Shown piece after piece: positions 28,711 through 36,939 of a DNA stretch of 43,145 nt. Every line of letters starts with the position of its first letter. Position 1 is the first letter of the stretch. The notes under the pieces were generated by a model. The model ran no database searches, was not told where the DNA came from, and saw nothing but the letters and a program-made list of their open reading frames with translations. The position numbers and the translations under genes are program-made. This DNA is from Flavobacteriales bacterium. GTDB lineage: Bacteria > Bacteroidota > Bacteroidia > Flavobacteriales_D > Sanyastnellaceae. The stretch lies in contig JAQWTJ010000108.1 in NCBI GenBank assembly GCA_029242765.1, forward strand, positions 1 to 43,145. The letters run 5' to 3'.

Positions 28711-29384
28711 TGCACAGCGGAGTTTCAATTTTGCGTTTGGGGCTTGTCGCTGTACTGTATTGCGGGCCCATTTCAGCGCAAGAAGTGACGCCCCTGTCTT
28801 TTTCAGGCGGCGTTTTATGCGGGTTTTCAGCCACACAAGTGCACGGGGATGCGACGGCCGGATTCAATAAACTTGGCTTGGATGCGGGGGTGTTTTTAGA
28901 TGTTCGCGACCCAGGGGATTACGGGGGTGTGCGGATTGAGATGCGCTACATCCAAAAAGGCAGTCGCAAGCCGCACAACCCCGATGCGGGGGACTACACA
29001 ACGTGGACGCGAAAGCTCGATTATGTGGAACTGCCCGTGATGATTGACGTGAATTTGGGGCGCTATCAAGTGGGCGCGGGCCTGTACGGTGGCTGGCTCT
29101 TGCGTGCTGAAAAAATAGACAGCGGCGTGGCCTTTGACGTGCGCGACGAGTTCCGAAGTTGGGATATCGGGGGGCTGTGGTACGGCCGCACGCACATTTC
29201 AGATCACGCGTTTGTTCAGATGCGCATGTCAGGCAGCATCCTGAGTATTCGAGACACCGACGGCATTTTGGGTGGCCTATTCCGCCAACGCATGCGCAAT
29301 ATTGTGGCCCAGCTGGGACTGGGTTGGGATTTCGGGGGTTCCGACGGGAGCCGTGGAGGCGGCGGAGCGGCCTTTTCGCTCTGA
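28710..29384 (+). CDS. Small outer-membrane beta-barrel protein (PorT/OmpW-like)
   Basis: A 224-residue protein with signal peptide (GLVAVLYCGPISAQ) and about eight amphipathic strands, including GVFLDVRDPGDYGGVRIEMRY, KLDYVELPVMIDVNLGRYQVG and a C-terminal MRNIVAQLGLGWDFG. The segment LDYVELPVMI is common in Bacteroidota PorT/OMP_b-brl_2 barrels. The final residues are Gly/Ser rich (GGSDGSRGGGGAAF). The ATG at 28710 overlaps the upstream stop by one base; an in-frame TTG at 28698 is less likely. It is the last gene of the TlpA operon and its stop is one base from the convergent BNR-repeat gene stop. Confidence 0.75.
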   Translation: MHSGVSILRLGLVAVLYCGPISAQEVTPLSFSGGVLCGFSATQVHGDATAGFNKLGLDAGVFLDVRDPGDYGGVRIEMRYIQKGSRKPHNPDAGDYTTWTRKLDYVELPVMIDVNLGRYQVGAGLYGGWLLRAEKIDSGVAFDVRDEFRSWDIGGLWYGRTHISDHAFVQMRMSGSILSIRDTDGILGGLFRQRMRNIVAQLGLGWDFGGSDGSRGGGGAAFSL

Positions 29385-29385
29385 C

Positions 29386-32300
29386 TCAGTCGCGGTCCAA
29401 TTCCCCGAACGGTTCAAACTCCAGCGCTTCCAACGCCGCTCGCCAAGGGGCAAGGATTTCCTCTTCCACTTGGTGCAACGTCGCCTCAGCTCGGGCGGTG
29501 GCTCGTTCAGCCGTGGCCCGCGCGGCATGCGCATTGGTCCCGGGTGAACGCGTACCAGAGTCCGCATACGACAGGGCATGCCAGAGCAGGCCTTGGAGTC
29601 GAGGCGTGACGTGATCATAACCCTCAAAGCTGTCCGGTGTCATAAACTGGGCCTCGAGGTCATCGAGTGCAATGGCGATGGAGTCCGTGAGGGTGTTGAT
29701 GTCATCGAGCAGAGCTGTGGCCGACGAATCTTGGGTGAAATGCGCCTGGTAGTCGGTGAGATCGCGAGAGATTTTAACGGCGCGACGAAGCGACTTCAGG
29801 CGCTCCATAACGGTATCGGCACGCGAGACTATACGCTCGACCGAGTGGGCGTAGTCAACTTGAGCTGCGAAAACGGCCGGTGAGGGTGCGCGACGCGGGT
29901 CGGCAAGCACTTCGATGGGCAGTGCGGCCAAGGTGCGCGAGCCGGCGATGAAGTGGGCCACGTATGAACCGGGTTGAACTGAGTGGCCGCCACGGGGGCG
30001 GGCGTCGTCATCGCGCTTTCGGCGCGTAGGCCAGAGCACGCCAGCAACATCCATCCCCCAATGCGTGGAGCAGTGTCCCGCCTCGAGATCCGGGTGAAGC
30101 GTCCGGACGGTGTCCAATGACGCGTTCACAATGGCGATCTTAAATTCCGATGCTTCGGTGAGTTCTTCAAGGGCCGAAAGCGAATCAGGGTGAACGTAAT
30201 AATTGAGTACCAAGCCGCCGCTCTTGTTTTCTGCAGACCAAAAGTGGTCCGCTCGAAAGCGTTCGCCTGCAGGACGGGCCCAGGACGCCTGAACGCCAGC
30301 ATCGGCTGCGAAGGCCGTCAATGCAGCAGCGCCGAAATTTTCACTCGCTCCAGAACGTACGTAAGTGCGGATAGCTGCGAGGTTGTCAATGATGTAAATG
30401 CCACGACCGAATGTGCCCAACACCAAATCGGCTTCGCGTTCTTGAAGGGCGATATCACGCACTGGAACGGCTGGCACCCCAGCCTCCCAACGCTCCCAGG
30501 AAGAGCCCGCATCTACACTCCACCACAAGCCTTGCTCAGATCCGCACCACAATAAATCGCTCACTTCTGTGTCGGGCATCACGCAGTGCAAGTGACCCAA
30601 AATGTCCTGAGCAAGGCGCTCCCATTTTTTTCCGCCGTCGCGTGAGCGATACAAGTAGGGCGCCCAGTTGTTGCGGCGGTAGTCATTGGCCACCACATAA
30701 ATTTCATCAGGGTTCAGCTTCGAAATTTGAATTTGGGGCAGCCAACTGCCAGAAGGCAGGCCCTTGAGGCGGTCGCTCAAATCGGTCCACGAGACGCCGC
30801 CGTCGACCGTGCGGTGCAGACGCCCATCATCGGTGGACGCCCATATTTCAGAAGGTCGATTCGGGTGGGGTGCAATGCAAAGAATGGTGGTGTGGTTTTC
30901 GGCCTTGGTGGCGTCGATGGTCAACCCGCCGCTCTCCGCTTGGCGCTGTTTTTCCGGGTCATTGGTCGTCAAGTCGGGCGAGAGAATGGCCCAAGATTGG
31001 CCGCGGTCTGCGCTGTGATGAACGAATTGGGACCCGAAATACAGACCGTCTGCAGCGTTAGGGTCTGCAGCAATTGCAGCATTCCAATGGAAGCGCAAGT
31101 CCACGGTATCCGGGTGGTTTGGCTGAATGAAAACCATATCGCCGGTGGGAATATGGATGCGGTAGAGGTGGCCCCCTTGTGACATCGCATAACACGTAGA
31201 GGGGTCACCGGGGACGGGCACCACATCAAATCCGTCACCAAAAGCAACTTCTTGCCAATCCTCACTGCGGATTCCGTCGCTGTGCCAGACGTACGCCGGC
31301 GCCACCCAAGAACCGTTGTCTTGCATGCCACCGTAGATGTTGTAGGGCGTTTGGTCGTCAACATTGACATGGTAGAATTGGCCCACGGGCAAATTGCGAA
31401 CGAAGGTCCAAGTTTGGGCCCCGTCGCGGCTGATGTTGATGCCCCCGTCGTTGCCATCAATCAGGTGATCGGAATCTTCCGGGTCAATCCAGAAGGCATG
31501 GTGGTCCGGGTGAGCGCCTCTGTACGGCAGGATGACCTCGAAGGTCTTGCCCCCGTCATCACTCCGACTTACCAGTGAATACAAGTTGTACAGACGGTCA
31601 GGATCCGACGGATCAGCGTGAATCTCAGCGTAGTAAAAGGGACGGTTTCCGATGTTCTTCTTCGTCACTAAATCCCAATTCGCTCCCCCGTCTTCGCTAC
31701 GATACAGGCCCGTCTTCTTCGATTCAATCAAAGCGTACACAATATCCGGGTCGGCCGCGCTCATGGCCAATCCCATGCGCCCGAGTTCCCCGCCCGGCAA
31801 GCCCTGGTCTTCCCCGAGCTGCGTCCATGAGTCCCCACCATCGTGCGTAACGTGCAGGCCGGAGCCCTCGCCGCCCGAAGTAAAGAACCAGGGCTCGCGT
31901 GCAAATTGCCACATGGCCGCAAAGAGTTTGTCGGGGTTGGACGGGTCCATAATAAGCTCGGCGCAGCCGGTGGTGTCGTTTGCTGAGAGAACCAAATCCC
32001 AGGTTGCGCCTCCGTTACGCGTGCGGTACACACCGCGCTCCGCGTTCGGTCCCCAAGCCGAGCCCATAGCGGCGACAAACACCGTTTTCGAGTCCATCGG
32101 ATGGATGCGGATGCGGTGAATCGCGCGCGTGTTTTCTAGGCCCATATGTTTCCACGTGAGGCCCGCGTCGAGACTTCGGAAAACCCCAGTTCCCGAGGTG
32201 TGCGAGTTGCGCGGATTGCCTTCGCCTGTGCCGGCCCACAGCACATCGGGGTTCGAAGGGGCAACAGCGACGGCGCCGATGCTCAAAATGTCTTGATCAT

Positions 32301-32559
32301 CAAACAATGGCTCCCACGTGGTGCCCGCGCTTTTGGACTGCCACAATCCGCCGCTGGCTGTGCCCGCGTAGATCGTACCGTCAGTGGGCGACACATCAAT
32401 CGACGTCACACGACCGCTCATGGTGCCCGGCCCGATGTGACGGACGGTGTGGTCCTCAAAAAGGTCGACAGGCGCATCGTCTTGAGCAGCGGCCGCGAAG
32501 CTGAAAGTCACCAAAGCCAGTATGGCAAAAAAAGAGCGGTTGGAAAAATACATGGTCAT
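29386..32559 (-). CDS. Large secreted BNR/VPS10-like beta-propeller protein
   Basis: A 1057-residue protein with a signal peptide (AILALVTFSFAAAAQ). Residues ~35-750 hold many BNR/Asp-box repeats in sortilin/VPS10-like beta-propeller blades (SKSAGTTWEPL, SLDAGLTWKHM, TRNGGATWDLV, SEDGGANWDLV, SRDGGKKWERL, SVDAGSSWERW). After about residue 770 a beta region follows (AWMARPAG-like, YYVHPDSLSALEEL), then a helical C-terminus rich in Glu and Ala (AHAARATAERATARAEATLHQVEEE). Such 1000-residue proteins are widespread in Bacteroidota and are annotated as glycosyl hydrolase or BNR-repeat proteins without shown activity. No sorting domain is present. It is 24 bases after the LEA-like lipoprotein gene and probably shares the M20 peptidase transcript. 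Two ATGs (32559, 32553) could start it. Confidence 0.85.
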   Translation of the reverse strand: MTMYFSNRSFFAILALVTFSFAAAAQDDAPVDLFEDHTVRHIGPGTMSGRVTSIDVSPTDGTIYAGTASGGLWQSKSAGTTWEPLFDDQDILSIGAVAVAPSNPDVLWAGTGEGNPRNSHTSGTGVFRSLDAGLTWKHMGLENTRAIHRIRIHPMDSKTVFVAAMGSAWGPNAERGVYRTRNGGATWDLVLSANDTTGCAELIMDPSNPDKLFAAMWQFAREPWFFTSGGEGSGLHVTHDGGDSWTQLGEDQGLPGGELGRMGLAMSAADPDIVYALIESKKTGLYRSEDGGANWDLVTKKNIGNRPFYYAEIHADPSDPDRLYNLYSLVSRSDDGGKTFEVILPYRGAHPDHHAFWIDPEDSDHLIDGNDGGINISRDGAQTWTFVRNLPVGQFYHVNVDDQTPYNIYGGMQDNGSWVAPAYVWHSDGIRSEDWQEVAFGDGFDVVPVPGDPSTCYAMSQGGHLYRIHIPTGDMVFIQPNHPDTVDLRFHWNAAIAADPNAADGLYFGSQFVHHSADRGQSWAILSPDLTTNDPEKQRQAESGGLTIDATKAENHTTILCIAPHPNRPSEIWASTDDGRLHRTVDGGVSWTDLSDRLKGLPSGSWLPQIQISKLNPDEIYVVANDYRRNNWAPYLYRSRDGGKKWERLAQDILGHLHCVMPDTEVSDLLWCGSEQGLWWSVDAGSSWERWEAGVPAVPVRDIALQEREADLVLGTFGRGIYIIDNLAAIRTYVRSGASENFGAAALTAFAADAGVQASWARPAGERFRADHFWSAENKSGGLVLNYYVHPDSLSALEELTEASEFKIAIVNASLDTVRTLHPDLEAGHCSTHWGMDVAGVLWPTRRKRDDDARPRGGHSVQPGSYVAHFIAGSRTLAALPIEVLADPRRAPSPAVFAAQVDYAHSVERIVSRADTVMERLKSLRRAVKISRDLTDYQAHFTQDSSATALLDDINTLTDSIAIALDDLEAQFMTPDSFEGYDHVTPRLQGLLWHALSYADSGTRSPGTNAHAARATAERATARAEATLHQVEEEILAPWRAALEALEFEPFGELDRD

Positions 32560-32583
32560 GTGATGATGGTGATGGATCGGGGG

Positions 32584-33048
32584 TCAACGGCCACGAAGGT
32601 CGCTCAAGCGCACGAGCTGCTGATGGTGGACCTGGACCGTTCTACTGATGAGGTAGGCGCGGCCGTGAACCGTGCCGCTAACACTGACTTGAGCCCCGGC
32701 GACCAACCAGATCAGCGCGTGCTTCGTGCTGACCCGGGTGAACGCCGGGCCATCCCACACGACGGCGAAGCCCACATAGGTCGTTTCGCCCGAGGGCAGT
32801 TTCGCCGGGTCAGAGAGTTCGACGCGGCCTACGGGCTGCCCTTCGAGGTCGACGCGTAAATCGACGGTATTGACCTTGATGTCGTACGGGTTCGGATTGT
32901 ACAAGGCGACCTGAATTTCACCTTGCCCTGCATTGGCATTATCCAAGGTCAATCCACGGATAGCACGAATTTCAAGATCTTCCATCGGGGAACAGCCGCT
33001 CAAAAAAAGCGAAACCGTACCGAGCAGCAGCACCCCCACACCCAGCAT
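32584..33048 (-). CDS. LEA type 2-like lipoprotein
   Basis: A 154-residue protein with a lipoprotein signal (MLGVGVLLLGTVSLFLSGC, acylated cysteine near residue 19). The mature part has the water-stress/LEA14 fold pattern: IRAIRGLTLDNANAGQGEIQVALYNPNPYDIKV, VDLRVDLEGQPVGRVE, LPSGETTYVGFAV and a last strand of SVSGTVHGRAYL. LEA14-like lipoproteins occur widely in Bacteroidota with unknown function. The ATG at 33048 is chosen because the signal begins there; the frame remains open back to 33219 inside the peptidase gene, but that part is a shadow of it. It lies 55 bases after the M20 peptidase stop. Confidence 0.8.
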   Translation of the reverse strand: MLGVGVLLLGTVSLFLSGCSPMEDLEIRAIRGLTLDNANAGQGEIQVALYNPNPYDIKVNTVDLRVDLEGQPVGRVELSDPAKLPSGETTYVGFAVVWDGPAFTRVSTKHALIWLVAGAQVSVSGTVHGRAYLISRTVQVHHQQLVRLSDLRGR

Positions 33049-33103
33049 CCGCGTCCTAAATAAGACCGCAGAGATGGAGTTTTTATGAAGTTTCAAAGGG
33101 GCG

Positions 33104-34492
33104 TTACGCACCGTGCAGGCGAGCGAAATGTTCGTGGAACAACGGGATGGTCTCGATGCCCTTGAAGTAGTTAAACAGGCCGTAATGCTCATCGGGCGAG
33201 TGGATCGCGTCGGAGTCAAGGCCGAAGCCCATCAAGACTGTTTTCAGGCCGAGGATGCGTTCGAAACTGGTGACAATCGGAATGGAGCCCCCGCCGCGAA
33301 ACGGCACGGGCACGCGACCGAAGGTCTGCTCCATTGCAGCTGCAGCTGCGCGGTAGCCGGGGTGGTCAACGGGCGTGACAGCTGGATGCGCCCCGTGCAT
33401 AATAGTGACCTCGACCTTGCAGCTCTCTGGAGCGATCGACTCGAAATGTGATTTGAAGAGCGCCGTAATCTCATCGGGATCTTGATCGGGCACCAAACGC
33501 ATAGAAATCTTGGCATAGGCTTCCGAGGCGATCACCGTTTTTGCGCCCTCGCCCATGTAGCCTCCCCACACACCGTTTACGTCCAAAGTCGGGCGAATGC
33601 TCATCCGCTCAGGGGGCGTGTAATCTGGCTCACCTTCACATCCGCCGATGCCAATGCTGGCCTTATACTCCTCCTCTGAGAAGGGGGCTTCAGCCATTGC
33701 AGCTCGCTCTTCGACACTGAGCTCGACCACCTTGTCGTAGAATCCCGGAATGGTGATGCGTTGTTGGTCATCCTTCATCGAGGCAATCATTTCGCACAAA
33801 ACATTAATCGGGTTGGGCGCCGCACCGCCGTACAGGCCGCTGTGCAAATCGCGGTTGGGACCGGTTACTTTCACTTCGACGTAACTCAATCCGCGCAAGC
33901 CTGTGGTAATGCTGGGCGTGTCATTGGCAATAATCCCCGTGTCGGAGACCAACACCAAATCGGCTGTTAGCAGCTCCCTATGATCGGACAGGAAATCATC
34001 GAGATGGTCCGACCCGACTTCTTCCTCGCCCTCGACGATGAACTTAAGATTGAGTGGCTGCTCGCCGGTTTCAACCATCATCTCCAGCGCTTTGACGTGC
34101 ATAAACATTTGACCCTTGTCGTCGCATGCGCCGCGGGCAAAAATTGCCCCCTCGGGGTGAATATCTGTTTTACGAATGACCGGGTCGAATGGTGGCGAGG
34201 TCCACAAGTCAATAGGGTCGGGCGGCTGGACATCGTAATGTCCATACACCAGAACCGTGGGGAGGGACGGATCCACGATGCGCTCTCCGTACACAACGGG
34301 ATAGCCCGGCGTGGAGATCACCTGAACTTTTTGTGCACCCGCCTTTCTCAAGGAATCGGCCACTGCATCTGCACAGCGCAGCACATCACTTTTGTATGCC
34401 GGGTCAGCGCTTATACTGGGAATACGAAGGATTTCGAGGAGCTCCTCAAGAAAACGATCCTTATGGTCGCTCAAATAATGTTCAGTTGTCAT
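33104..34492 (-). CDS. M20-family dipeptidase
   Basis: A 462-residue metallopeptidase of the M20/M25/M40 family, CNDP-like dipeptidase branch. Seen are the metal and catalytic motifs VLVYGHYDVQPPDP (His and Asp), FARGACDDKGQ (bridging Asp), FIVEGEEEVGS (catalytic Glu pair), LVLVSDTG, the dimerisation lid with DLHSGLYGGAAPNPI, and the late PFRGGGSIPIV and DAIHSPDEHY (last metal His). It has no signal peptide, so it should act in the cytoplasm on dipeptides or related amides. The ATG at 34492 is chosen; a TTG at 34501 is less likely. It is divergent from the proline dehydrogenase gene (48 bases between starts) and leads the minus-strand run with the LEA-like and BNR genes. A functional link to proline use is tempting but only inferred from position. 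Confidence 0.93.
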   Translation of the reverse strand: MTTEHYLSDHKDRFLEELLEILRIPSISADPAYKSDVLRCADAVADSLRKAGAQKVQVISTPGYPVVYGERIVDPSLPTVLVYGHYDVQPPDPIDLWTSPPFDPVIRKTDIHPEGAIFARGACDDKGQMFMHVKALEMMVETGEQPLNLKFIVEGEEEVGSDHLDDFLSDHRELLTADLVLVSDTGIIANDTPSITTGLRGLSYVEVKVTGPNRDLHSGLYGGAAPNPINVLCEMIASMKDDQQRITIPGFYDKVVELSVEERAAMAEAPFSEEEYKASIGIGGCEGEPDYTPPERMSIRPTLDVNGVWGGYMGEGAKTVIASEAYAKISMRLVPDQDPDEITALFKSHFESIAPESCKVEVTIMHGAHPAVTPVDHPGYRAAAAAMEQTFGRVPVPFRGGGSIPIVTSFERILGLKTVLMGFGLDSDAIHSPDEHYGLFNYFKGIETIPLFHEHFARLHGA

Positions 34493-34511
34493 GGGGTGCA
34501 ATGTCGCAAAC

Positions 34512-34519
34512 TATCTTGG
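34512..34519 (+). promoter_or_regulatory. -7-like element (TATCTTGG) for proline dehydrogenase
   Basis: Seven of eight consensus positions, followed by CGCCGTAAAAAT, 21 bases before the GTG at 34541. The layout matches the element at 23986-23993. Confidence 0.35.
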
Positions 34520-34540
34520 CGCCGTAAAAATATGTGAGCA

Positions 34541-35761
34541 GTGAAATTTGCTTTTGACAATACTAAAGTTGCTTTTGCATATCGCAGCACGCGCGAATTG
34601 AAACGGGCCCGCTGGATGTTCGGCTTGATTGCCAGGCCATGGATGGTGACGCTGGGCTCTCATTTGGTCAATTTTGCATTGTTCTTTCATCTGCCCATCA
34701 ACTGGGCCTTGCGGCCCGTCTTCAAGTATTTCTGCGGAGGGGAGAACATCCGTTTGAGCGACTCCACAATTGAAAAATTATCGCAATACAGCGTGCGCAC
34801 CGTGCTGGACTACAGCGCTGAGGGGCAGACCGGCGAAGCAGCGCTGGATCACACATTAAAAGAGGTGCTGGCCACCGTTGCGGCGGGCGACGGGGACCCG
34901 CGACACGCCTTTGCCGTATTCAAGATCAGCGGCTTGAGTGACAACAGCCTGCTGGAAAAGGTCTCGGCGTGCGGAGCAGGCAATACAGACGGTGGCCGAG
35001 GCGAAACGGCCAGTCGTTGTGAAATTGACTGCCTGAGCCCCGACGAACTCTTGGCCTGGAACCGGGTGCGCGCGCGGGTGCGAGCCATCTGCGAAGCCAC
35101 CGCAGCGGCGGGCGGACGCGTGATGATTGACGCTGAAGAAACGTGGTTGCAAGAGGCCATTGATGGCCTCGCTGAAGAAATGATGGCCCGCTTCAATGCA
35201 GATAAGGCCATTGTGTTCACCACGGTGCAGATGTACCGTCACGATCGGCTCGCATACAGTGAAGCGCTCATCAATCGGGCCGAGTCATCAAACTATGTGG
35301 TGGGCTTGAAAATGGTGCGCGGAGCGTACATGGAGAAGGAGCGTGAGCGGGCAAAAAAATTGGGATTGGTCGACCCAATCCAAAAGGACAAAGCGGCCAG
35401 TGATCGCGATTTTGATGCCGTGGTGCAGCTCTGCCTTGATCGCATCGAGCACGCCCACTTGGTGTGTGCAACGCACAATGAACAGAGCAGCCGCTTTCTA
35501 GCGGATGAAATGGCGCGCAGAGGAATCAAGGTTGACGACCCGCGCGTGAGTTTTGCCCAGCTCTTGGGAATGAGCGATCACATCAGTTTCAACCTCGCAG
35601 CCGAAGGCCACCGCGTCGCCAAATATGTCCCCTACGGACCGATTCGAAAGGCCATCCCTTACCTGCTGCGTCGGGCCAAGGAAAACACGTCGGTCGGCGG
35701 GCAAACCTCACGTGAACTGAGCCTAATCCGCAGCGAGCTTCAACGCCGCTCCGCGCTTTAA
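34541..35761 (+). CDS. Proline dehydrogenase
   Basis: A 406-residue flavoenzyme that oxidises proline to pyrroline-5-carboxylate, passing electrons to the quinone pool; the monofunctional Bacteroidota type. Seen are FAFDNTKVAFAYRS at the start, FAVFKISGLSD, VMIDAEETWLQEAID, VFTTVQMYRHDRL, YVVGLKMVRGAYMEKERERA (substrate/FAD region), CATHNEQSS, FAQLLGMSDHISFNLA and YVPYGPIRKAIPYLLRRAKENTSV. The GTG at 34541 is the start because it opens the conserved N-terminus and a nearby ATG (34532) is followed directly by a stop. A segment around residues 140-165 has three cysteines and Gly-rich sequence (CGAGNTDGGRGETASRC) not usual for the family. The pyrroline-5-carboxylate dehydrogenase gene is not adjacent. 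Confidence 0.95.
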   Translation: MKFAFDNTKVAFAYRSTRELKRARWMFGLIARPWMVTLGSHLVNFALFFHLPINWALRPVFKYFCGGENIRLSDSTIEKLSQYSVRTVLDYSAEGQTGEAALDHTLKEVLATVAAGDGDPRHAFAVFKISGLSDNSLLEKVSACGAGNTDGGRGETASRCEIDCLSPDELLAWNRVRARVRAICEATAAAGGRVMIDAEETWLQEAIDGLAEEMMARFNADKAIVFTTVQMYRHDRLAYSEALINRAESSNYVVGLKMVRGAYMEKERERAKKLGLVDPIQKDKAASDRDFDAVVQLCLDRIEHAHLVCATHNEQSSRFLADEMARRGIKVDDPRVSFAQLLGMSDHISFNLAAEGHRVAKYVPYGPIRKAIPYLLRRAKENTSVGGQTSRELSLIRSELQRRSAL

Positions 35762-35780
35762 TTTCAGCCCCAGCGGAGTT

Positions 35781-36197
35781 TCAGTCGCAATCGCAAGCCT
35801 CAGGCAGATCGCCCGAATGGTTTTGCCCCAAAGTCTTCTGCACCACCCTGCGCACAGTGGTCACGCTGTCGGTCACGACAAACTCCGCTGACAAGCTTGA
35901 ATTTTCTATCAGGTAGAACTTCGTGTCCACCCCCTCGCCCAAACGCACGTCGCTCGCACCAAAGTTGATGTTGCCCTCGTCCAATAATTCGACTATTTCA
36001 CTCATTTGCAATGCTTCACACCGAATCAAGCAGCGTGTCCTATCATCACCCATGAGACCGGGCTCGGCAAGAAACTCACGAACCTTGGCGCTGGGAAGCC
36101 ACTTGGAACAGCCGCGGTCTTGGAAAAAGAAGAAGGCCAGCGCCGTTCCGATGCCGATTCCCAGCATAAATCGCATTAAACGTTGTGAAAAATTCAT
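35781..36197 (-). CDS. Small single-pass membrane protein, DUF4258-like
   Basis: A 138-residue protein with one N-terminal membrane segment (FMLGIGIGTALAFFFF) followed by a soluble domain. The layout (FxxRLMRFMLGIGIG, WLPSAKVREFL, then RCEALQMSEIVELLDEGNINFGAS and FYLIENSSLSAEFVVTDSVTTVRRV) resembles small Flavobacteria proteins annotated DUF4258. Family function is unknown. Starts at 36206 or 36197 are both possible; 36197 is preferred because of a -7-like element at 36211-36218 and the similarity to relatives starting with a short basic segment. It is divergent from the ABC transporter ATPase gene and converges with proline dehydrogenase. Confidence 0.6.
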   Translation of the reverse strand: MNFSQRLMRFMLGIGIGTALAFFFFQDRGCSKWLPSAKVREFLAEPGLMGDDRTRCLIRCEALQMSEIVELLDEGNINFGASDVRLGEGVDTKFYLIENSSLSAEFVVTDSVTTVRRVVQKTLGQNHSGDLPEACDCD

Positions 36198-36210
36198 CTG
36201 TGACATGCCG

Positions 36211-36218
36211 CAAAGATG
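36211..36218 (-). promoter_or_regulatory. -7-like element (CATCTTTG) for the DUF4258-like gene
   Basis: Seven of eight positions of TAnnTTTG, followed by CGGC, ending 13 bases before the ATG at 36197. It would exclude the alternative start at 36206. Confidence 0.35.
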
Positions 36219-36238
36219 CATCGCCCTCTCGTGATGCG

Positions 36239-36246
36239 TACTTTCG
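36239..36246 (+). promoter_or_regulatory. -7-like element (TACTTTCG) for the ABC transporter genes
   Basis: Seven of eight consensus positions, ending six bases before the ATG at 36253. If active, the transcript would be leaderless or nearly so. Confidence 0.35.
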
Positions 36247-36252
36247 GGCCAC

Positions 36253-36939
36253 ATGTTGATTGTAAAACATCTCAAGTTCAATTACCACACGGCGGCAGAG
36301 GACGAATCGGCTATGGAATTCCCAGATTTCAGCCTAGCGCGCGGAGAGGAAAAACTGCTGTTGGGCGCTTCTGGAACGGGTAAAACAACCCTTCTGCATC
36401 TGGTGGCTGGAATGCTGACGCCCGAACAGGGTTCGGTAGAACTCGCCGGGGAAGACTTCGGGGCGATGTCCAGTGCTGCGCGTGATCGACACCGCGGACG
36501 GCACATTGGCATCGTATTTCAACAGCCGCATTTCGTGCAAAGTTTGACGGTGCTAGAAAACTTGATGATGCCCGGTCTTTTGACCGGCCAAACAATGGAT
36601 CAGAGCTACGCCCAGGAACTGCTCGAAGAATTGGGACTCGGGCATAAAATCTGGGCGGCCGTCAGCGCCTTGTCGGCGGGTGAGCAGCAGCGCGTTTCCA
36701 TCGCGCGCGCCGTGGTCCACAAGCCCGGCTTGATTTTAGCCGACGAGCCGACATCAGCGCTGGACGACGACAACGCCAAAGCCGTGTTGGACTTGCTGAG
36801 AAGGCAAGCTCAAAAAGCGGGGGCCGCACTGCTCATCGTCACACACGACAATCGGCTCAAATCGCAGTTTGAGTCAAAAGTTGAATTGCCATTACGAGCT
36901 GGCATAGCGTACGGTGCCACCAAAACTAGGAAAGCATGA
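36253..36939 (+). CDS. ABC transporter ATP-binding protein (LolD/MacB-like)
   Basis: A 228-residue ATPase with all expected motifs: Walker A GASGTGKT (38-45), Q-loop IVFQQPHF (near 87-94), signature LSAGEQ (140-145), Walker B LILADEP (160-166) with the following TSALD, and switch histidine H198 in VTHD. The GQTM and LSAGEQQRV context matches the MacB/LolD/FtsE family that pairs with FtsX-type permeases. The gene overlaps the permease by four bases (ATGA), confirming the pair. It powers a mechanotransmission-type transporter, with no substrate translocation pore required. The third gene, DUF3299-like, suggests a relation to the zinc-associated ABC sets of Gammaproteobacteria, but this is inference. 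Confidence 0.92.
   Translation: MLIVKHLKFNYHTAAEDESAMEFPDFSLARGEEKLLLGASGTGKTTLLHLVAGMLTPEQGSVELAGEDFGAMSSAARDRHRGRHIGIVFQQPHFVQSLTVLENLMMPGLLTGQTMDQSYAQELLEELGLGHKIWAAVSALSAGEQQRVSIARAVVHKPGLILADEPTSALDDDNAKAVLDLLRRQAQKAGAALLIVTHDNRLKSQFESKVELPLRAGIAYGATKTRKA

Noticed and set aside
32146-32859. 237-residue plus-strand open frame opposite the BNR gene
   Set aside because: Antisense shadow of the BNR and LEA-like genes, with no recognisable motif.
33049-33219. N-terminal extension of the LEA-like lipoprotein
   Set aside because: It would overlap the M20 peptidase end; the lipoprotein signal starts at 33048.
35749-35778. CTCCGC/GCGGAG inverted repeat after proline dehydrogenase
   Set aside because: Six-base stem with an 18-base loop, partly inside the coding end, and only a short T-run; too weak to call a terminator.
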